64,000 bases of DNA, taken from Flavobacterium luteolum (GTDB lineage: Bacteria > Bacteroidota > Bacteroidia > Flavobacteriales > Flavobacteriaceae). The translations under genes were made by a program, and so were the position numbers. Location of the stretch: assembly GCF_027111275.1 (NCBI RefSeq), contig NZ_CP114286.1:4698501-4762500 (forward strand), read 5' to 3'. The notes under the pieces are model-generated. The model did not search any database, was not told the DNA's origin, and was given only the letters and a program-made list of their open reading frames with translations. Of this stretch, positions 19,701 through 28,810 are shown piece after piece. Position 1 is the first letter of the stretch; each line of letters opens with the position of its first letter.

Positions 19701-19974
19701 TTCTAAGTGTCGCTTCTCCAGCACTCGTGGCATCTGTTGCCATATAACGAACGCCTTGCGTGCCGTTTAGTGAATTCTCTAATGTAATTAAAGTGGATTT
19801 TACCAGTACATCGGCACTTGCACCCGGATAAGCGATAAAGATGTTTACGGTCGTGGGCGCAATTTGCGGGAATTGCGATATTGGAAGCTGCTTGATTGAA
19901 AGCGTGCCTATAAAGACAATTATAATCGAAATTATAATTGCAAAAACGGGTCTATGTATAAATTTATTAAACAT
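16768..19974 (-). CDS. RND-type multidrug efflux permease (HAE1/AcrB family)
   Basis: 1068 residues, full length. Starts MFNKFIHRPVFAIIISIIIV. Typical features: PISQFPQIAPTTVNI, twelve predicted membrane helices, the proton-relay Asp pair in the helix LVLAIGIVVDNAIVVVEAV, and the final helices with GLLGKNAVLIVEFA and RPILMTSFAFIAG. It uses proton influx to export hydrophobic compounds from the periplasm or inner membrane; substrate unknown. It lies between the adaptor and the outer-membrane duct in one operon. The gene is AT-richer than the genes on either side of the operon. Confidence 0.96.
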   Translation of the reverse strand: MFNKFIHRPVFAIIISIIIVFIGTLSIKQLPISQFPQIAPTTVNIFIAYPGASADVLVKSTLITLENSLNGTQGVRYMATDATSAGEATLRIIFEPGTDPNEAVIRVKTRVDQVMPLLPELVQREGVVITPIQPSMLMYVNLYSKSKSMDEKFLYNYADVKMIPEISRVKGVARTQILGSRKYAMRVWLNPDRMRAYKISVEEVMQALQEQSIIGRPGRLGQSSGIAAQSLEYVLTYKGRYDEPKQYENVIVRANSEGESIRLKDIAKVELGSEFFDIYSNLDGHPSAAIVLKQNYGSNASDVINDVKAKLEEMKASFPPGMDYKISYDVSQFLDASIDQVVHTLRDAFILVALVVFIFLGDWRSTLIPIIAVPVSLIGAFFVIQLFGMSINLVTLFSLVLAIGIVVDNAIVVVEAVHAKFEEFPHITPYHAVKLVLGEIGGAIIAITAVMVSVFIPVSFMSGPVGTFYRQFSVTMSSSIIISAIVALTLTPVLCAILLKNNHGKEKKGNILTKSLDAFNRWFERLTGRYVAVLKTIVSRRVLTFGILIAFCAFIFIENKVLPSGFIPSEDQGTIYGIIQTPPGATLERTNQVAQKLQKICEKVEGVESVSSLAGYEIMTEGRGSNAGTCLINLKSWSDRKHSVTEIMEELEKKSKDLGAVVEFFEPPAIPGFGSSGGFSMRLLDKTTSTNYQEFDKINKQFMAELGKRKELSGLFTFFAANYPQYELEINNDLAMQKGVSIGKAMENLNILIGSTYEQGFIKFGRFFKLYVQSDPKFRRLPSDVLNLFVKNDHGEMVPYSAFMTLKKTQGPNEITRYNMYNSAAIQGQPAKGYTTADAIKAVQETALKTLPKGYDIAWEGLSYDEAGRGNESLYIFLVVLAFVYFVLAAQYESFIIPLSVILSIPVGILGSFVILQMMGLQNDIYAQIGLIMLVGLLGKNAVLIVEFAVLKHQQGATILEAAIEGAKVRFRPILMTSFAFIAGLIPLIFASGAGAIGNRTIGGSALGGMLFGTIFGVIIVPGLYYIFGSLAQGRKLIKGEEESSLSDDFIHHVDDFSINNQTEENEE

Positions 19975-19995
19975 GTGTTCTTTTTTTAGATTCGG

Positions 19996-21078
19996 TTATT
20001 CTGCATAGAGTCCTAAATTTGACAGTACCGACTGAGGTTTTACAACTTCGTAGTTTATCTTTTCATTTTCTTTTACAAGACGAAGTCCCTCTAAAAGTAT
20101 TTTATCATTAATTGACAAGCCTTCTTTAATTACGAATAGGTGGGGCATTTCGGCAGCAATAACAACTTCTCTGGATTTTACTGCATTGTTTTTGTCAATC
20201 ACATAGACATATTTTTTATCTAAAACCTCAAATGTGGCTTTCTGAGGGATCAGCATTGCATTTTTCAAATCAATAGGCATCTGAATGCTTCCCGTTTCAC
20301 CGTGTCTTAATAATCTCTTCGGATTAGGAAAAACAGCTCTGAAAGGAATGTTTCCCGTTTCATTGTCAAAATCGGCTTCAATAGTTTCTACTACACCGGT
20401 GTAGGGAAACTTTTTGTTGTTGGCCATTAGAAGATTTACTTTCATTTTGCCGTTTTTCTCTGCTTTTTCTTGATAATCCAGATATTCAGACTCAGGAACA
20501 TTATAGTAAACCCACATTGAGCTGTTGTCTGCCAATTCTGTCAGCAATTCTCCTTCGTCAACTAGACTTCCCTGACGAACATGAAATTTGTCTATAATGC
20601 CGTCAAAAGGAGCTCTGATTTCTGTAAACTGAAGATGAACTTTGCTTAAGGCCAGTTCGGCATCTGCTTTTTCCAGTTTGGCTTTTGCCATTGCCAGTTC
20701 GTTTGGAGAAACCACTTTTTCATCGGCTAGTTTTTTGGCATTTTGGTATTCAATTGCGCTGAAACTTACTTCTGCTTTAGATTTTTTCATTTCTGCTTCG
20801 TAAAGTGCAGGCATGATTTTAAACAAGAGCTGTCCTTTTTTTACCATTTGTCCTTCGTCAACGTAGATTTTTTCAAGATAGCCGCGCTCTTGGGCTCTTA
20901 TTTCAATATGTTGGATAGAGTGTATCTGAGATACATAATCTTTTGTAATTGTAGTATCTTTTTCAATCGGACTGGTAACCAGAAATTTGGTTTTTTCCTC
21001 TTTTTCTTCTTCTTTTTTTGAATTGCAGCCCGCAAAAACTAAGGCGCATAAAGTCATGATCATGAAAATTCTCTTCAT
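19996..21078 (-). CDS. RND efflux periplasmic adaptor (membrane fusion lipoprotein)
   Basis: About 360 residues from the ATG at 21078. The frame is open 40 codons further upstream, but that part is not a signal sequence, while the chosen start gives a clean lipoprotein signal (LCALVFAGCNSKK). Order: biotinyl-lipoyl half (IRAQERGYLEKIYVDEGQMV), helical hairpin (residues about 95-140), second lipoyl half (IRAPFDGIIDKFHVRQGSLV), then beta-barrel domain. It links the permease to the outer-membrane duct. Confidence 0.93.
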   Translation of the reverse strand: MKRIFMIMTLCALVFAGCNSKKEEEKEEKTKFLVTSPIEKDTTITKDYVSQIHSIQHIEIRAQERGYLEKIYVDEGQMVKKGQLLFKIMPALYEAEMKKSKAEVSFSAIEYQNAKKLADEKVVSPNELAMAKAKLEKADAELALSKVHLQFTEIRAPFDGIIDKFHVRQGSLVDEGELLTELADNSSMWVYYNVPESEYLDYQEKAEKNGKMKVNLLMANNKKFPYTGVVETIEADFDNETGNIPFRAVFPNPKRLLRHGETGSIQMPIDLKNAMLIPQKATFEVLDKKYVYVIDKNNAVKSREVVIAAEMPHLFVIKEGLSINDKILLEGLRLVKENEKINYEVVKPQSVLSNLGLYAE

Positions 21079-21236
21079 AATTATTTCAGCATTAAAACGT
21101 AATTTATTTTTGATTTTTAAGTAAAAAGGCCTTCGGAAATAGACCATAGTAGCTCGTATCCTTCTATTTTCTAAATTAGAACACAGAGGATAGAACAATA
21201 AAGGAATCGGCTATTTTGAAATAGCGATAGCAAAAA

Positions 21237-21626
21237 TCAAATTCTGAAAACCTGAAACAGGAGATATACTTTATTATAAAGTAAACTAAAGATTTTGCAG
21301 TCATTTACTTTCTGGGTAAAAGCAGTCGCAGAAACGGCAAAATGATTGCTGATGTGAAAAAATGAAAAGTAATTGCTTTTGACAAGCTGTTTTTGCACCG
21401 AAGAAAAGTTCTCTTCATTTTCTTCATTATCAAAAAGGCACATTTTCCTTTTAAAGGATTCAAATGAACGTCCACGATTTAAACTGGCTTCATTTTGAGC
21501 ATTATTAATAACAGTGCAAAAAGAAAACTTTTTAAATAAAACAATGTTATTGTGTGCATAAGTGCTGCCATATCCATTTAAAAGAATGACAATAGAAACG
21601 AATAATTTAGTGTACCAATTCTTCAT
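21237..21626 (-). CDS. Hypothetical protein preceding the RND operon
   Basis: About 129 residues from the ATG at 21626; this start gives a signal peptide (KLFVSIVILLNGYGSTYA). An open extension to 21665 exists but lacks support. The mature part is rich in Phe, Asn and Ser and has no recognised domain. It precedes the adaptor gene by about 160 bases on the same strand, so it could be co-transcribed with the pump. Low sequence complexity keeps confidence moderate. Confidence 0.55.
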   Translation of the reverse strand: MKNWYTKLFVSIVILLNGYGSTYAHNNIVLFKKFSFCTVINNAQNEASLNRGRSFESFKRKMCLFDNEENEENFSSVQKQLVKSNYFSFFHISNHFAVSATAFTQKVNDCKIFSLLYNKVYLLFQVFRI

Positions 21627-21807
21627 AAGAGCTACAAATTTACTGAAAGGATTCCTTAAAAGCAATGCCTGAGATCTAAAATAAACATAGAAATGCTGAT
21701 TTCGGATTTTATGCTTCCTTTATTTTGCAGATTGATTTTTTTACTAGCTTCAAGAGATTAAATTTTTATCTTTTGGGTTTTATCTGCTGTATTTCTACTG
21801 GGGGAAA

Positions 21808-23580
21808 TTATTCAAAAATCATGGATTTAAGCTGATTTCGGTAGGCTTCCAATGCAGCGCCCTTGTCTATATAGCCGCAATAGAGATCCTCCTTGAGAAC
21901 CGGAAGATAGGACCTGCTGCTTTTTTCCAGCTTCTGCATTACGGTCTCCATACTGTCATTATAATAAACGATTTCCATCGGGGCGGCCATTAGGTCTTTC
22001 GCCCTGATATCGGTATCATTGAATATAAATTCCTTTATATCGCTGAAATAGACCACGCCGAGCAGTTTTTCCCCAGAAGTCACGGCAAACATTCCCTGAT
22101 CGGAAGCTTTTATCACACTGCGAACCATGTGGATGTCATCCTCAGGAGCAAGCGTTTTGGGATCATTCTGCAGTATGGCGTCCATTTTAAGGGTCCAGAG
22201 GATATTGGTGTCCTTGTTGCTGGTAAAGACATTCCCTTTTTTTACCAACCCTTTTACATCCAGGGAATGCTTTTCAAAACGTTTTGAGATTGCAAAGCTT
22301 ATCGAGGCGACAATCATAAGCGGGATGATCAGATCATATCCGCCTGTGATTTCTGCAATAAGAAATATGGCTGTAAGAGGGGCATGAAAGAGTCCGCTGA
22401 GTATTCCCGCCATGCCCACTATGGCAAAATTGCTTACAGGAAGGTCGGTCAGTCCGGTAAGGTTAAGGAATTTAGAAAAAAAATATCCGGCATATGAGCC
22501 CAGAAAAAGCGATGGCGCAAAATTTCCTCCGTTGCCTCCGCTGCCAAGGGTAATGCCTGATGCGAAAGCCTTGAGCATCATTGATGCCCCCACAAAAGCC
22601 AGAAGCACCCATTGATTGGAGCTGAAGTCCTTGAAGAGGGTATTTTCCAGAAGTTCGCCCGGATTGCGGTCGGCCAGAGATTTGATGCTTTCGTATCCTT
22701 CACCAAACAGGACTGGAAATGCAAAAATGAGAAGTCCGAGGACCAGAGCGCCGAAAAGCGCTTTTTTATATGCACCGAGCCTTAGGTTTGCAAAATAGTG
22801 CTCGGTTTTGAGAAAATTCCTTGAATAATAGACCGAAAGAAAAGCTGTAAACAGGCCCAGAAGGATATACAGTGGGATGTTGTGGTAATCAAAAGTCTGC
22901 TTTTGGCGGAAGCTGAGCAGTATATTTTCGTTAAGCAGGATTGCAGAAACCAGGGCGCCGGTTGCGGCGGCGATCATAATCGGTGTAAAGGCTGCTATGG
23001 TCACATCCACCAGAAGCACTTCAACGGCAAACAGCACCCCTGCTATGGGCGCATTAAAAGCAGCGGCGATTCCGGCCGCGACTCCGCAGCCCAGAAGGAG
23101 CGTCCTGTCTTTGTAGCTTAATCGGAACTGCTGGGCAAAATTGGAACCGAAAGCGGCTCCTGTAACCACAATTGGGCTTTCAAGCCCGGCCGAGCCTCCA
23201 AGCCCCACTGTGAGGGAACTTGTGAGAATCTGCGCATAAAGCTGTTTTTTGGGAACAATACTGGCTTTGCGGGCTACCAGATACAGGATTTGGGAAGTGC
23301 CTTTTTCAATGGTCCCTCCAAGGAGCCTTCTGGTGGCCATCACCGTGAGCAGGATCCCTATAACGGGAAGCACTGAGTTGATAAAGCTCAGCTTTAGTAT
23401 GCTGTTGGCATATGCAGCGGCCTGATAAACCGAATGGGCAAATGATTTTAGGAGTATGACGGCCAAGGCGGAAGTGATCCCGACAAGGACGCTGGCCAGA
23501 AATATAAACTGTTTGGGAGACATTTTTTTTCTTCCTACAATAAGAAGGGCCTCAATCTGTAAAAGCTTTTTTTTAAACAT
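21808..23580 (-). CDS. ClC-type chloride channel/antiporter with C-terminal CBS domains
   Basis: About 590 residues. The start was chosen at the ATG at 23580 (MFKKKLLQIEALL) because the 48 codons upstream look non-conserved; the ATG at 23613 is an alternative. Membrane core: GGSAGLESPIVVTGAAFGSN (the GxEGP equivalent, with the gating Glu), GVAAGIAAAFNAPIAGVLFA, and GGNGGNFAPSLFLGS (the GxFxP motif). Two CBS domains (from about residue 465) end the protein. The first canonical filter motif GSGIP is not evident, as in many Bacteroidota members. It probably moves Cl- in or out, perhaps with protons. Confidence 0.9.
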   Translation of the reverse strand: MFKKKLLQIEALLIVGRKKMSPKQFIFLASVLVGITSALAVILLKSFAHSVYQAAAYANSILKLSFINSVLPVIGILLTVMATRRLLGGTIEKGTSQILYLVARKASIVPKKQLYAQILTSSLTVGLGGSAGLESPIVVTGAAFGSNFAQQFRLSYKDRTLLLGCGVAAGIAAAFNAPIAGVLFAVEVLLVDVTIAAFTPIMIAAATGALVSAILLNENILLSFRQKQTFDYHNIPLYILLGLFTAFLSVYYSRNFLKTEHYFANLRLGAYKKALFGALVLGLLIFAFPVLFGEGYESIKSLADRNPGELLENTLFKDFSSNQWVLLAFVGASMMLKAFASGITLGSGGNGGNFAPSLFLGSYAGYFFSKFLNLTGLTDLPVSNFAIVGMAGILSGLFHAPLTAIFLIAEITGGYDLIIPLMIVASISFAISKRFEKHSLDVKGLVKKGNVFTSNKDTNILWTLKMDAILQNDPKTLAPEDDIHMVRSVIKASDQGMFAVTSGEKLLGVVYFSDIKEFIFNDTDIRAKDLMAAPMEIVYYNDSMETVMQKLEKSSRSYLPVLKEDLYCGYIDKGAALEAYRNQLKSMIFE

Positions 23581-24063
23581 GAAAGTGAAAACTGTGTACG
23601 CGCGCCCGTGCATTGATTTTAAATGCGGCAATAAGCGCTGCGGGATTATAGGGGCAATTTTTTCAAAGATACGCCACAGCTTTGTTTCAGCATCAGATTT
23701 TAACAAACAATTTATTAATAGCACTGCTTTTAGCTTCCATGAGGTATCCAGAGCCGATAATTCCTTATCCTTTACAGAGTTCTGTTTTTCCTTTCTCTAT
23801 GCGGTTGGGAGCGCCGAATTTAAAGGAATGCTGATTTTCTAAGTTCAAAAAAGGCTATTGGGGGAAAATGCATAATATCAGCTTCTTCCGCCTTATTTCA
23901 TGGGGATCCAGCTTTCGATCTAAAGTCCCAATATACATGCCGCAACACTGTACCTGCATCCGGTCTTCTCCAGATGGTCTGCAGGGCAATTTCACAATTG
24001 TTTTGGATGATATGCATATTTTTTTTAAATTCAAAATACAGAAATTTTATCAAGAAGCAGATT

Positions 24064-25377
24064 ATGGAGAAATTTTCAGGATTTTTCACCCTCCATGAGG
24101 ATGAAGACGACAAGGGTAAGACCCTTGAGAGTGTCAAGAAAAATATTGATTTCAAAGGCGCCAATCTTTGGATACTGGCCTGTGCGATCATTATTGCCTC
24201 TGTGGGGCTTAATGTGAACTCTACAGCGGTGATCATAGGTGCGATGCTGATTTCCCCGCTGATGGGACCGATAGTGGGGGCGGGTTTTGCCCTGGGAATC
24301 TATGATTTTTCCCTGCTAAAAAAATCGTTGCGCAACCTGCTTAATGCCACTCTGGTAAGCCTTCTTTTCTCGACGGTCTATTTTTACCTGAGCCCCTTCA
24401 AGGAAGTGCAGTCCGAACTGCTTGCACGCACATCTCCCAATATATATGATATACTTATTGCCTTCTTTGGGGGGCTGGTGGGCGTGATTGCCGTCACCAG
24501 GACCGAAAAGGGAAATCCCATTCCCGGGGTCGCCATCGCCACGGCCCTCATGCCGCCGCTCTGTACGGCAGGCTACGGCATTGCCACTATGCAGTGGCCT
24601 TTTTTCCTAGGCGCTTTCTACCTGTACTGCATAAATTGCGTGTTTATCGGCATATCCACTTTCCTGATTGTAAAATATCTTAAATATCCTGCCAAAGAGG
24701 CTGTGGACAAGGGACAGCAGAGAAAAGTCAGAATTTTCATTTCCGTACTCATTACCGTTATGATTATCCCGAGCGCCTATCTTGCCTATACGCTGTATGA
24801 GAAGCAGCAGTTCATCAAAAGTGCAGACCTTTTCGCCGATCAGGAGTTCACAGCTAAAGGCTACACGATGGTTTATAAAAAGAGTTCCTATGCTCCAAAG
24901 GGGAAAGTGCTGGAGCTGGCTTTCCTTTCCAAGAGATTTACAGATTCCGAAATGGGCCTTCTGAGAAAAAAAATGGGTGAGAACCAGTTTTTGAAGGGTG
25001 CCCAACTGATTATCAGGCAAGACAGCACCGACCGTTTCAGTGCGCTGAAGGGCGATATCCTGAGCCAGATCAAAAGCAGTGAGAATGAGCTCAATGCAAA
25101 GGATGTGAAGATCATGCAGCTCCAGAAGCAGCTCTCGCGCTATGAGTTCGATAATGCCTCATTTCTGAAGGAAATCCGAATATTGTTTCCCGAAGTAAGT
25201 TCCCTGGCCATTGTGCGCCAGCAGGCCGCATTAAAAAACGATTCGCTTGCCGAGGTGACTGCTGTGGCATATGACGCGGCAAAACCAATCAGACAGGCCG
25301 ATAAGGAGAAGTTCAGGACCTGGCTCAATGAAAGGCTGGGCGTCAAAAACGTGGTGCTCTACCGCCGCGAGAAGTAG
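24064..25377 (+). CDS. DUF389 (TIGR00341-like) integral membrane protein
   Basis: 437 residues from the ATG at 24064; the 30 codons before it carry no conserved sequence. The family core is a six-helix membrane region with NLWILACAIIIASVGLNVNS, VIIGAMLISPLMGPIVGAGF and GVAIATALMPPLCTAGYGIA. A soluble C-terminal half (residues about 260-437) contains a coiled-coil-like stretch (LSQIKSSENELNAKDVKIMQ) and ends near VKNVVLYRRE. The transported solute is unknown. It is divergent from the ClC gene and convergent with nhaA, which fits an ion-homeostasis neighbourhood. Confidence 0.88.
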   Translation: MEKFSGFFTLHEDEDDKGKTLESVKKNIDFKGANLWILACAIIIASVGLNVNSTAVIIGAMLISPLMGPIVGAGFALGIYDFSLLKKSLRNLLNATLVSLLFSTVYFYLSPFKEVQSELLARTSPNIYDILIAFFGGLVGVIAVTRTEKGNPIPGVAIATALMPPLCTAGYGIATMQWPFFLGAFYLYCINCVFIGISTFLIVKYLKYPAKEAVDKGQQRKVRIFISVLITVMIIPSAYLAYTLYEKQQFIKSADLFADQEFTAKGYTMVYKKSSYAPKGKVLELAFLSKRFTDSEMGLLRKKMGENQFLKGAQLIIRQDSTDRFSALKGDILSQIKSSENELNAKDVKIMQLQKQLSRYEFDNASFLKEIRILFPEVSSLAIVRQQAALKNDSLAEVTAVAYDAAKPIRQADKEKFRTWLNERLGVKNVVLYRREK

Positions 25378-25433
25378 CCTTATGGCGCATAGATCAAGGT
25401 ATGATTGCCTGTGCACGCGTAAAGGATGGCGTA

Positions 25434-25470
25434 AAAAAGGGCCTTATTTTTGCAAATAAAACCCTTTTTC
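25434..25470. terminator. Bidirectional terminator between DUF389 gene and nhaA
   Basis: AAAAAGGGCCTTATTT and AAATAAAACCCTTTTT form a nearly perfect inverted repeat with A and T runs at both ends, so it can stop both convergent transcripts. Confidence 0.82.
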
Positions 25471-25535
25471 GAATAAAGCAAAAAAAAGCATTTCAAGCTG
25501 CACGGGCCCAAAATAGCCGCTGCATTGAAAATTTG

Positions 25536-26717
25536 TTATGATTTTTCGGATCTTCTGCCATAGAGATATAAAATGGCATAGCCCAGCGCGCCGGCCAGAA
25601 GGGAAGCTGTAAGAACGGCAAATTTTGCCTGCAGCTGTAATTCAGGCTGCTTAAAGGACAAAAGGGCAATAAAGATAGACATGGTAAAGCCGATGCCGCC
25701 CAGAATGCCTAGTCCAAGTACATGAGGCCATGATGTCTGGTCGGGCAGTTCTGAAATTTTGAGCTTAACGGCTAACCAGGACATTAAAAAAATCCCGGCG
25801 GGCTTGCCGAGAAATAATCCCAGTATGATACCCATCCCGATGCTTCCTGCAAGCCCTTCGATCATTCCGCTCTCAAAAGTGATGCACGTATTGGCAATGG
25901 CAAACAGTGGCATTATGAAAAAGTTTACCGGAATGGTAAGGCTGTGCTCAAGTTTTTCCAACGGGGATTCGGTGTCATCCTCATTGGTGGGCAGGGCGAG
26001 CGCCGTCAGTACCCCTGCAATGGTGGCGTGGATGCCTGAATGATGCACCAGATACCACATTGCTGCCCCGGGAATGATATAGCAGAATATGTTTTTTACC
26101 CCGCATCTGTTAAAAATGATCAGAAGCGACATGATGCCTGCTGCATAGGCAAGGTAGATAAGATGGATTTCGCTGGAATAGAATATTGCGATTACCAGTA
26201 TGGCGATCAGATCGTCAACGATGGCAAGTGCGGCCAGAAAAATTTTAAGCCCGTTTGGGACTCTGCTGCCCAAAAGGGAAATAATGCCGAGTGCGAAGGC
26301 AATATCGGTGGCCATGGGAATTCCCCAGCCTGCGGCCGTCTGCGGATTTGAGGCATTCAGCGAGGCGTAGAGCAGGGCCGGCACAGCAACACCGCCGATA
26401 GCTGCAAGCACCGGCAGGGACGCCTGTCTGAAGGAAGAGAGTTCCCCTTCGATGATTTCCCTTTTGATTTCCAGGCCGACCAAAAGGAAAAATACAGCCA
26501 TAAGACCGTCATTAATCCAGGTAATAAGGGGATATTCCAGATCTATGGCTCCAAAATCCCTGCCAAGTTTCATCTGCAGCAGACCATTAAACGATTCTGC
26601 CCACCCGATGTTGGCTATAGTGAGCGATATAGCTACGCAAAGCAGCAGGATGACGCCTCCGGCTGAGGAGGAGGAGAAAAATCGTTTGAAAATATTTAGG
26701 TTTATTAGTTTTGTCAT
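25536..26717 (-). CDS. nhaA: Na+/H+ antiporter NhaA
   Basis: About 393 residues from the ATG at 26717 (MTKLINLNIFKRFF); the 12 codons upstream are not family-like. Signatures: FFLLVGLEIKREI, PMATDIAFALGI, and the ion-binding Asp pair in AIVDDLIAILVIAIFY. About twelve membrane helices. It expels Na+ in exchange for protons at the inner membrane. Normal length, single gene. Confidence 0.96.
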   Translation of the reverse strand: MTKLINLNIFKRFFSSSSAGGVILLLCVAISLTIANIGWAESFNGLLQMKLGRDFGAIDLEYPLITWINDGLMAVFFLLVGLEIKREIIEGELSSFRQASLPVLAAIGGVAVPALLYASLNASNPQTAAGWGIPMATDIAFALGIISLLGSRVPNGLKIFLAALAIVDDLIAILVIAIFYSSEIHLIYLAYAAGIMSLLIIFNRCGVKNIFCYIIPGAAMWYLVHHSGIHATIAGVLTALALPTNEDDTESPLEKLEHSLTIPVNFFIMPLFAIANTCITFESGMIEGLAGSIGMGIILGLFLGKPAGIFLMSWLAVKLKISELPDQTSWPHVLGLGILGGIGFTMSIFIALLSFKQPELQLQAKFAVLTASLLAGALGYAILYLYGRRSEKS

Positions 26718-26816
26718 ATCTGCAAATTTAGCCGGTAAGGGCAGAAAAAACAAATCGGGATTGATTTTTAGAAGAATCCAAAGAGTTTTTCGTTAAGGAA
26801 AATGCGGGCAGCAGTC

Positions 26817-27890
26817 TTATTTTTCCTGTTCTTTTTCATTACTGCTTCTGCTGCGGCCGATCCAGAAAAGCGGGGCAGATGTGCTGGCGGCAAGTCCGGT
26901 GCTTTTTTTAAGGATTGTTCCGTCTGCCGGCGCGGTTATTATTTTTACGTTCCTGCCGAAAACATCGGTTATATAGCCTATTTCCTCACCTTTGATAATG
27001 CTGCTGCCGGCCTTTGCGCTGCTGTAGAACAAGCCTTCTGCAGGTGAGGCTACAAGCAGCTGGTCATTAAAGAATCTTTTTGGAAGCACTGCCTGCGGAG
27101 CCAGTTTATGCTGATACATTTTGAGCTGGGCCAGCATATTATACACAGCATTCATGGCCGGGCCTATTTCAGATCTGGCGGCGGCGGCCTGCTTTGCCGC
27201 CGTTATGCTCAGGGCTGGAATGCCAAGGCGCACTGCCTGTCTGGAGATCTGCTTGGAAGGCTGCCCGCAAGGCTGAAGATAAGGCCTGGCAACTACGGTT
27301 CCCAAACCGCTGATTTCGCACAGGCGCGAGCACAAGAGGGCCTGCTGGGGAAGTTCACTGTTATGATAGTAGCTGGCATATGATATAAGGTCTTCATTGC
27401 TGCCCGCTGATCTGATATCCAGAAGAATATCAGTAGCATCAAAAATATGGGTGGTTATAAAATCGGCTGCAAGCCCATTGACGATGCTTTTTTGGGCTTC
27501 TGGAAAATACTGATCCAGATTTAAATCCGTATTCAGGCCGTTATTTTGGCAGGAAGAAAAAAAGGAATCTAGATTCATTATCGGAATTATGATCAGGCTC
27601 CCGGCCAGTTTTTCAGGGTTTATCTCGCGGCGCAGTTTTAAAAGTGATTGTACTGCCGATTGTTCTGAGGGCCGCGCTCCTGACACGATGGCAAAGGTCG
27701 GTCCCTTAAATCTTCCGCATATCAATGTTGCCGGGAGCCCGGCTTTGATGCTGTCAGAAGTGCCGATGCGGAATATGGTGTCAATTTTTTTGCCCTGATG
27801 CTGTTCAAGGTAGAATTTCAGCGATTTTTTTTGAGACGCCGCCGTCTGGCATATAAGCAAGGATATGAAAAGCAAGAATAAATGTTTCAT
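26817..27890 (-). CDS. Succinylglutamate desuccinylase/aspartoacylase-like protein, predicted inactive
   Basis: 357 residues with a signal peptide (LFLLFISLLICQTAAS). The fold is indicated by IIIPIMNLDSF, DLNLDQYFPEAQ, DATDILLDIRSAG and a C-terminal lipoyl-like beta domain (ASPAEGLFYSSAKAGSSIIKG, ITAPADGTILKK). In active relatives the zinc site is HGxE plus a His in DLH, and the motif DLNRxFP holds a catalytic-site Arg. Here these read ARPSE, DIR and DLNLDQYFP: both zinc His are replaced by Arg and the Arg of DLNR by Leu. A binding or regulatory role is more likely than hydrolysis. Confidence 0.82.
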   Translation of the reverse strand: MKHLFLLFISLLICQTAASQKKSLKFYLEQHQGKKIDTIFRIGTSDSIKAGLPATLICGRFKGPTFAIVSGARPSEQSAVQSLLKLRREINPEKLAGSLIIIPIMNLDSFFSSCQNNGLNTDLNLDQYFPEAQKSIVNGLAADFITTHIFDATDILLDIRSAGSNEDLISYASYYHNSELPQQALLCSRLCEISGLGTVVARPYLQPCGQPSKQISRQAVRLGIPALSITAAKQAAAARSEIGPAMNAVYNMLAQLKMYQHKLAPQAVLPKRFFNDQLLVASPAEGLFYSSAKAGSSIIKGEEIGYITDVFGRNVKIITAPADGTILKKSTGLAASTSAPLFWIGRSRSSNEKEQEK

Positions 27891-28171
27891 GGAATTTTGA
27901 GAGCGGATACGGGTATCCTGATTAATAAATGATTAAAACCAATTAGGCCTGCAGAGATAAAACACGATTAGTTTTGCAATAGGAAACGACTTGAAATGAT
28001 ATCCAGCAGATGTTTAGGAAAAACATTGAATGGTAAACAATTCACGGGATCTAGCGGCCTATGGGGCTAAAAATGGTGAAGATGCAGCGAGTCTTAAAAG
28101 ATTAAGGAAATTTAGCGAAGTGAAAAGCCGGACCCAAAGGCCGAAAATACGGTACGCTGTTTAAGGGATTT

Positions 28172-28531
28172 CTAGAAAAGGTGAAATAGGTGAAGCAGGC
28201 TGCTGCTGTCCAGCCGGCAGGCTATTTTGTTCTTGAAAAGCGAGCTGTCTATGGCGCAGTTCGCCAAAACAGCATCAAAGCGGAATTTTTCATTTTTCAA
28301 AACACAAACGGACGGCTTGAGTTTGGTTTTCCGTTCATTGGATGAACTATTTATTCTCACTTTTTTTTTAGCGCCCGGTGCACTGAAAACTGAAGCTGTT
28401 CCATCTGAGCCTGCAAGGATTTCCATGGACGGATCAGAGAATACAGCCGATGAAAGCTTTTCAGGCTCACTGCCGTGGAGAAGACGCAGGGCGGTAAGCA
28501 GGAAGATCAGTATGTTCTTGCAGGGCGGCAT
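28172..28531 (-). CDS. Hypothetical exported protein
   Basis: About 119 residues from the ATG at 28531 (MPPCKNILIFLLTALRLLHG), which gives a signal-like N-terminus; the frame is open a further 16 codons upstream. Coding support is the strong C/G bias at third positions, like neighbouring genes. An overlapping plus-strand frame looks worse. The middle carries FSAPGAKKKVRI and FDAVLANCAIDSS; no family recognised. The region 27891-28171 beside it shows no gene. Confidence 0.5.
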   Translation of the reverse strand: MPPCKNILIFLLTALRLLHGSEPEKLSSAVFSDPSMEILAGSDGTASVFSAPGAKKKVRINSSSNERKTKLKPSVCVLKNEKFRFDAVLANCAIDSSLFKNKIACRLDSSSLLHLFHLF

Positions 28532-28810
28532 TAGGGGAGATGAGATGATTTTATTTCTTTTTGATATCCGAAACGGCAAATATAGCTCTTATTATGCTTA
28601 TGAGATAATTATTGGGCATCAAATCGCCTTTAAATGGGATTTCATTTTCTGAAATTGAATGCTGACCAGAGGTTCTCTAAGGGGTATTTTTAACCACTAT
28701 ACATTAAGGTGGCGACCCGCGCACCGGAGCAGGCTCCTGCATTAAATCTGCCTGCGGCGGGATCATTTAACCGCCCGGGGCAGAGTATAGTATTGCCGCG
28801 GATATTAAAA

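Noticed and set aside
28227..28652. 141-codon plus-strand frame
   Set aside because: Overlaps the minus-strand frame 28172-28531, which has better codon bias and a signal-like N-terminus.
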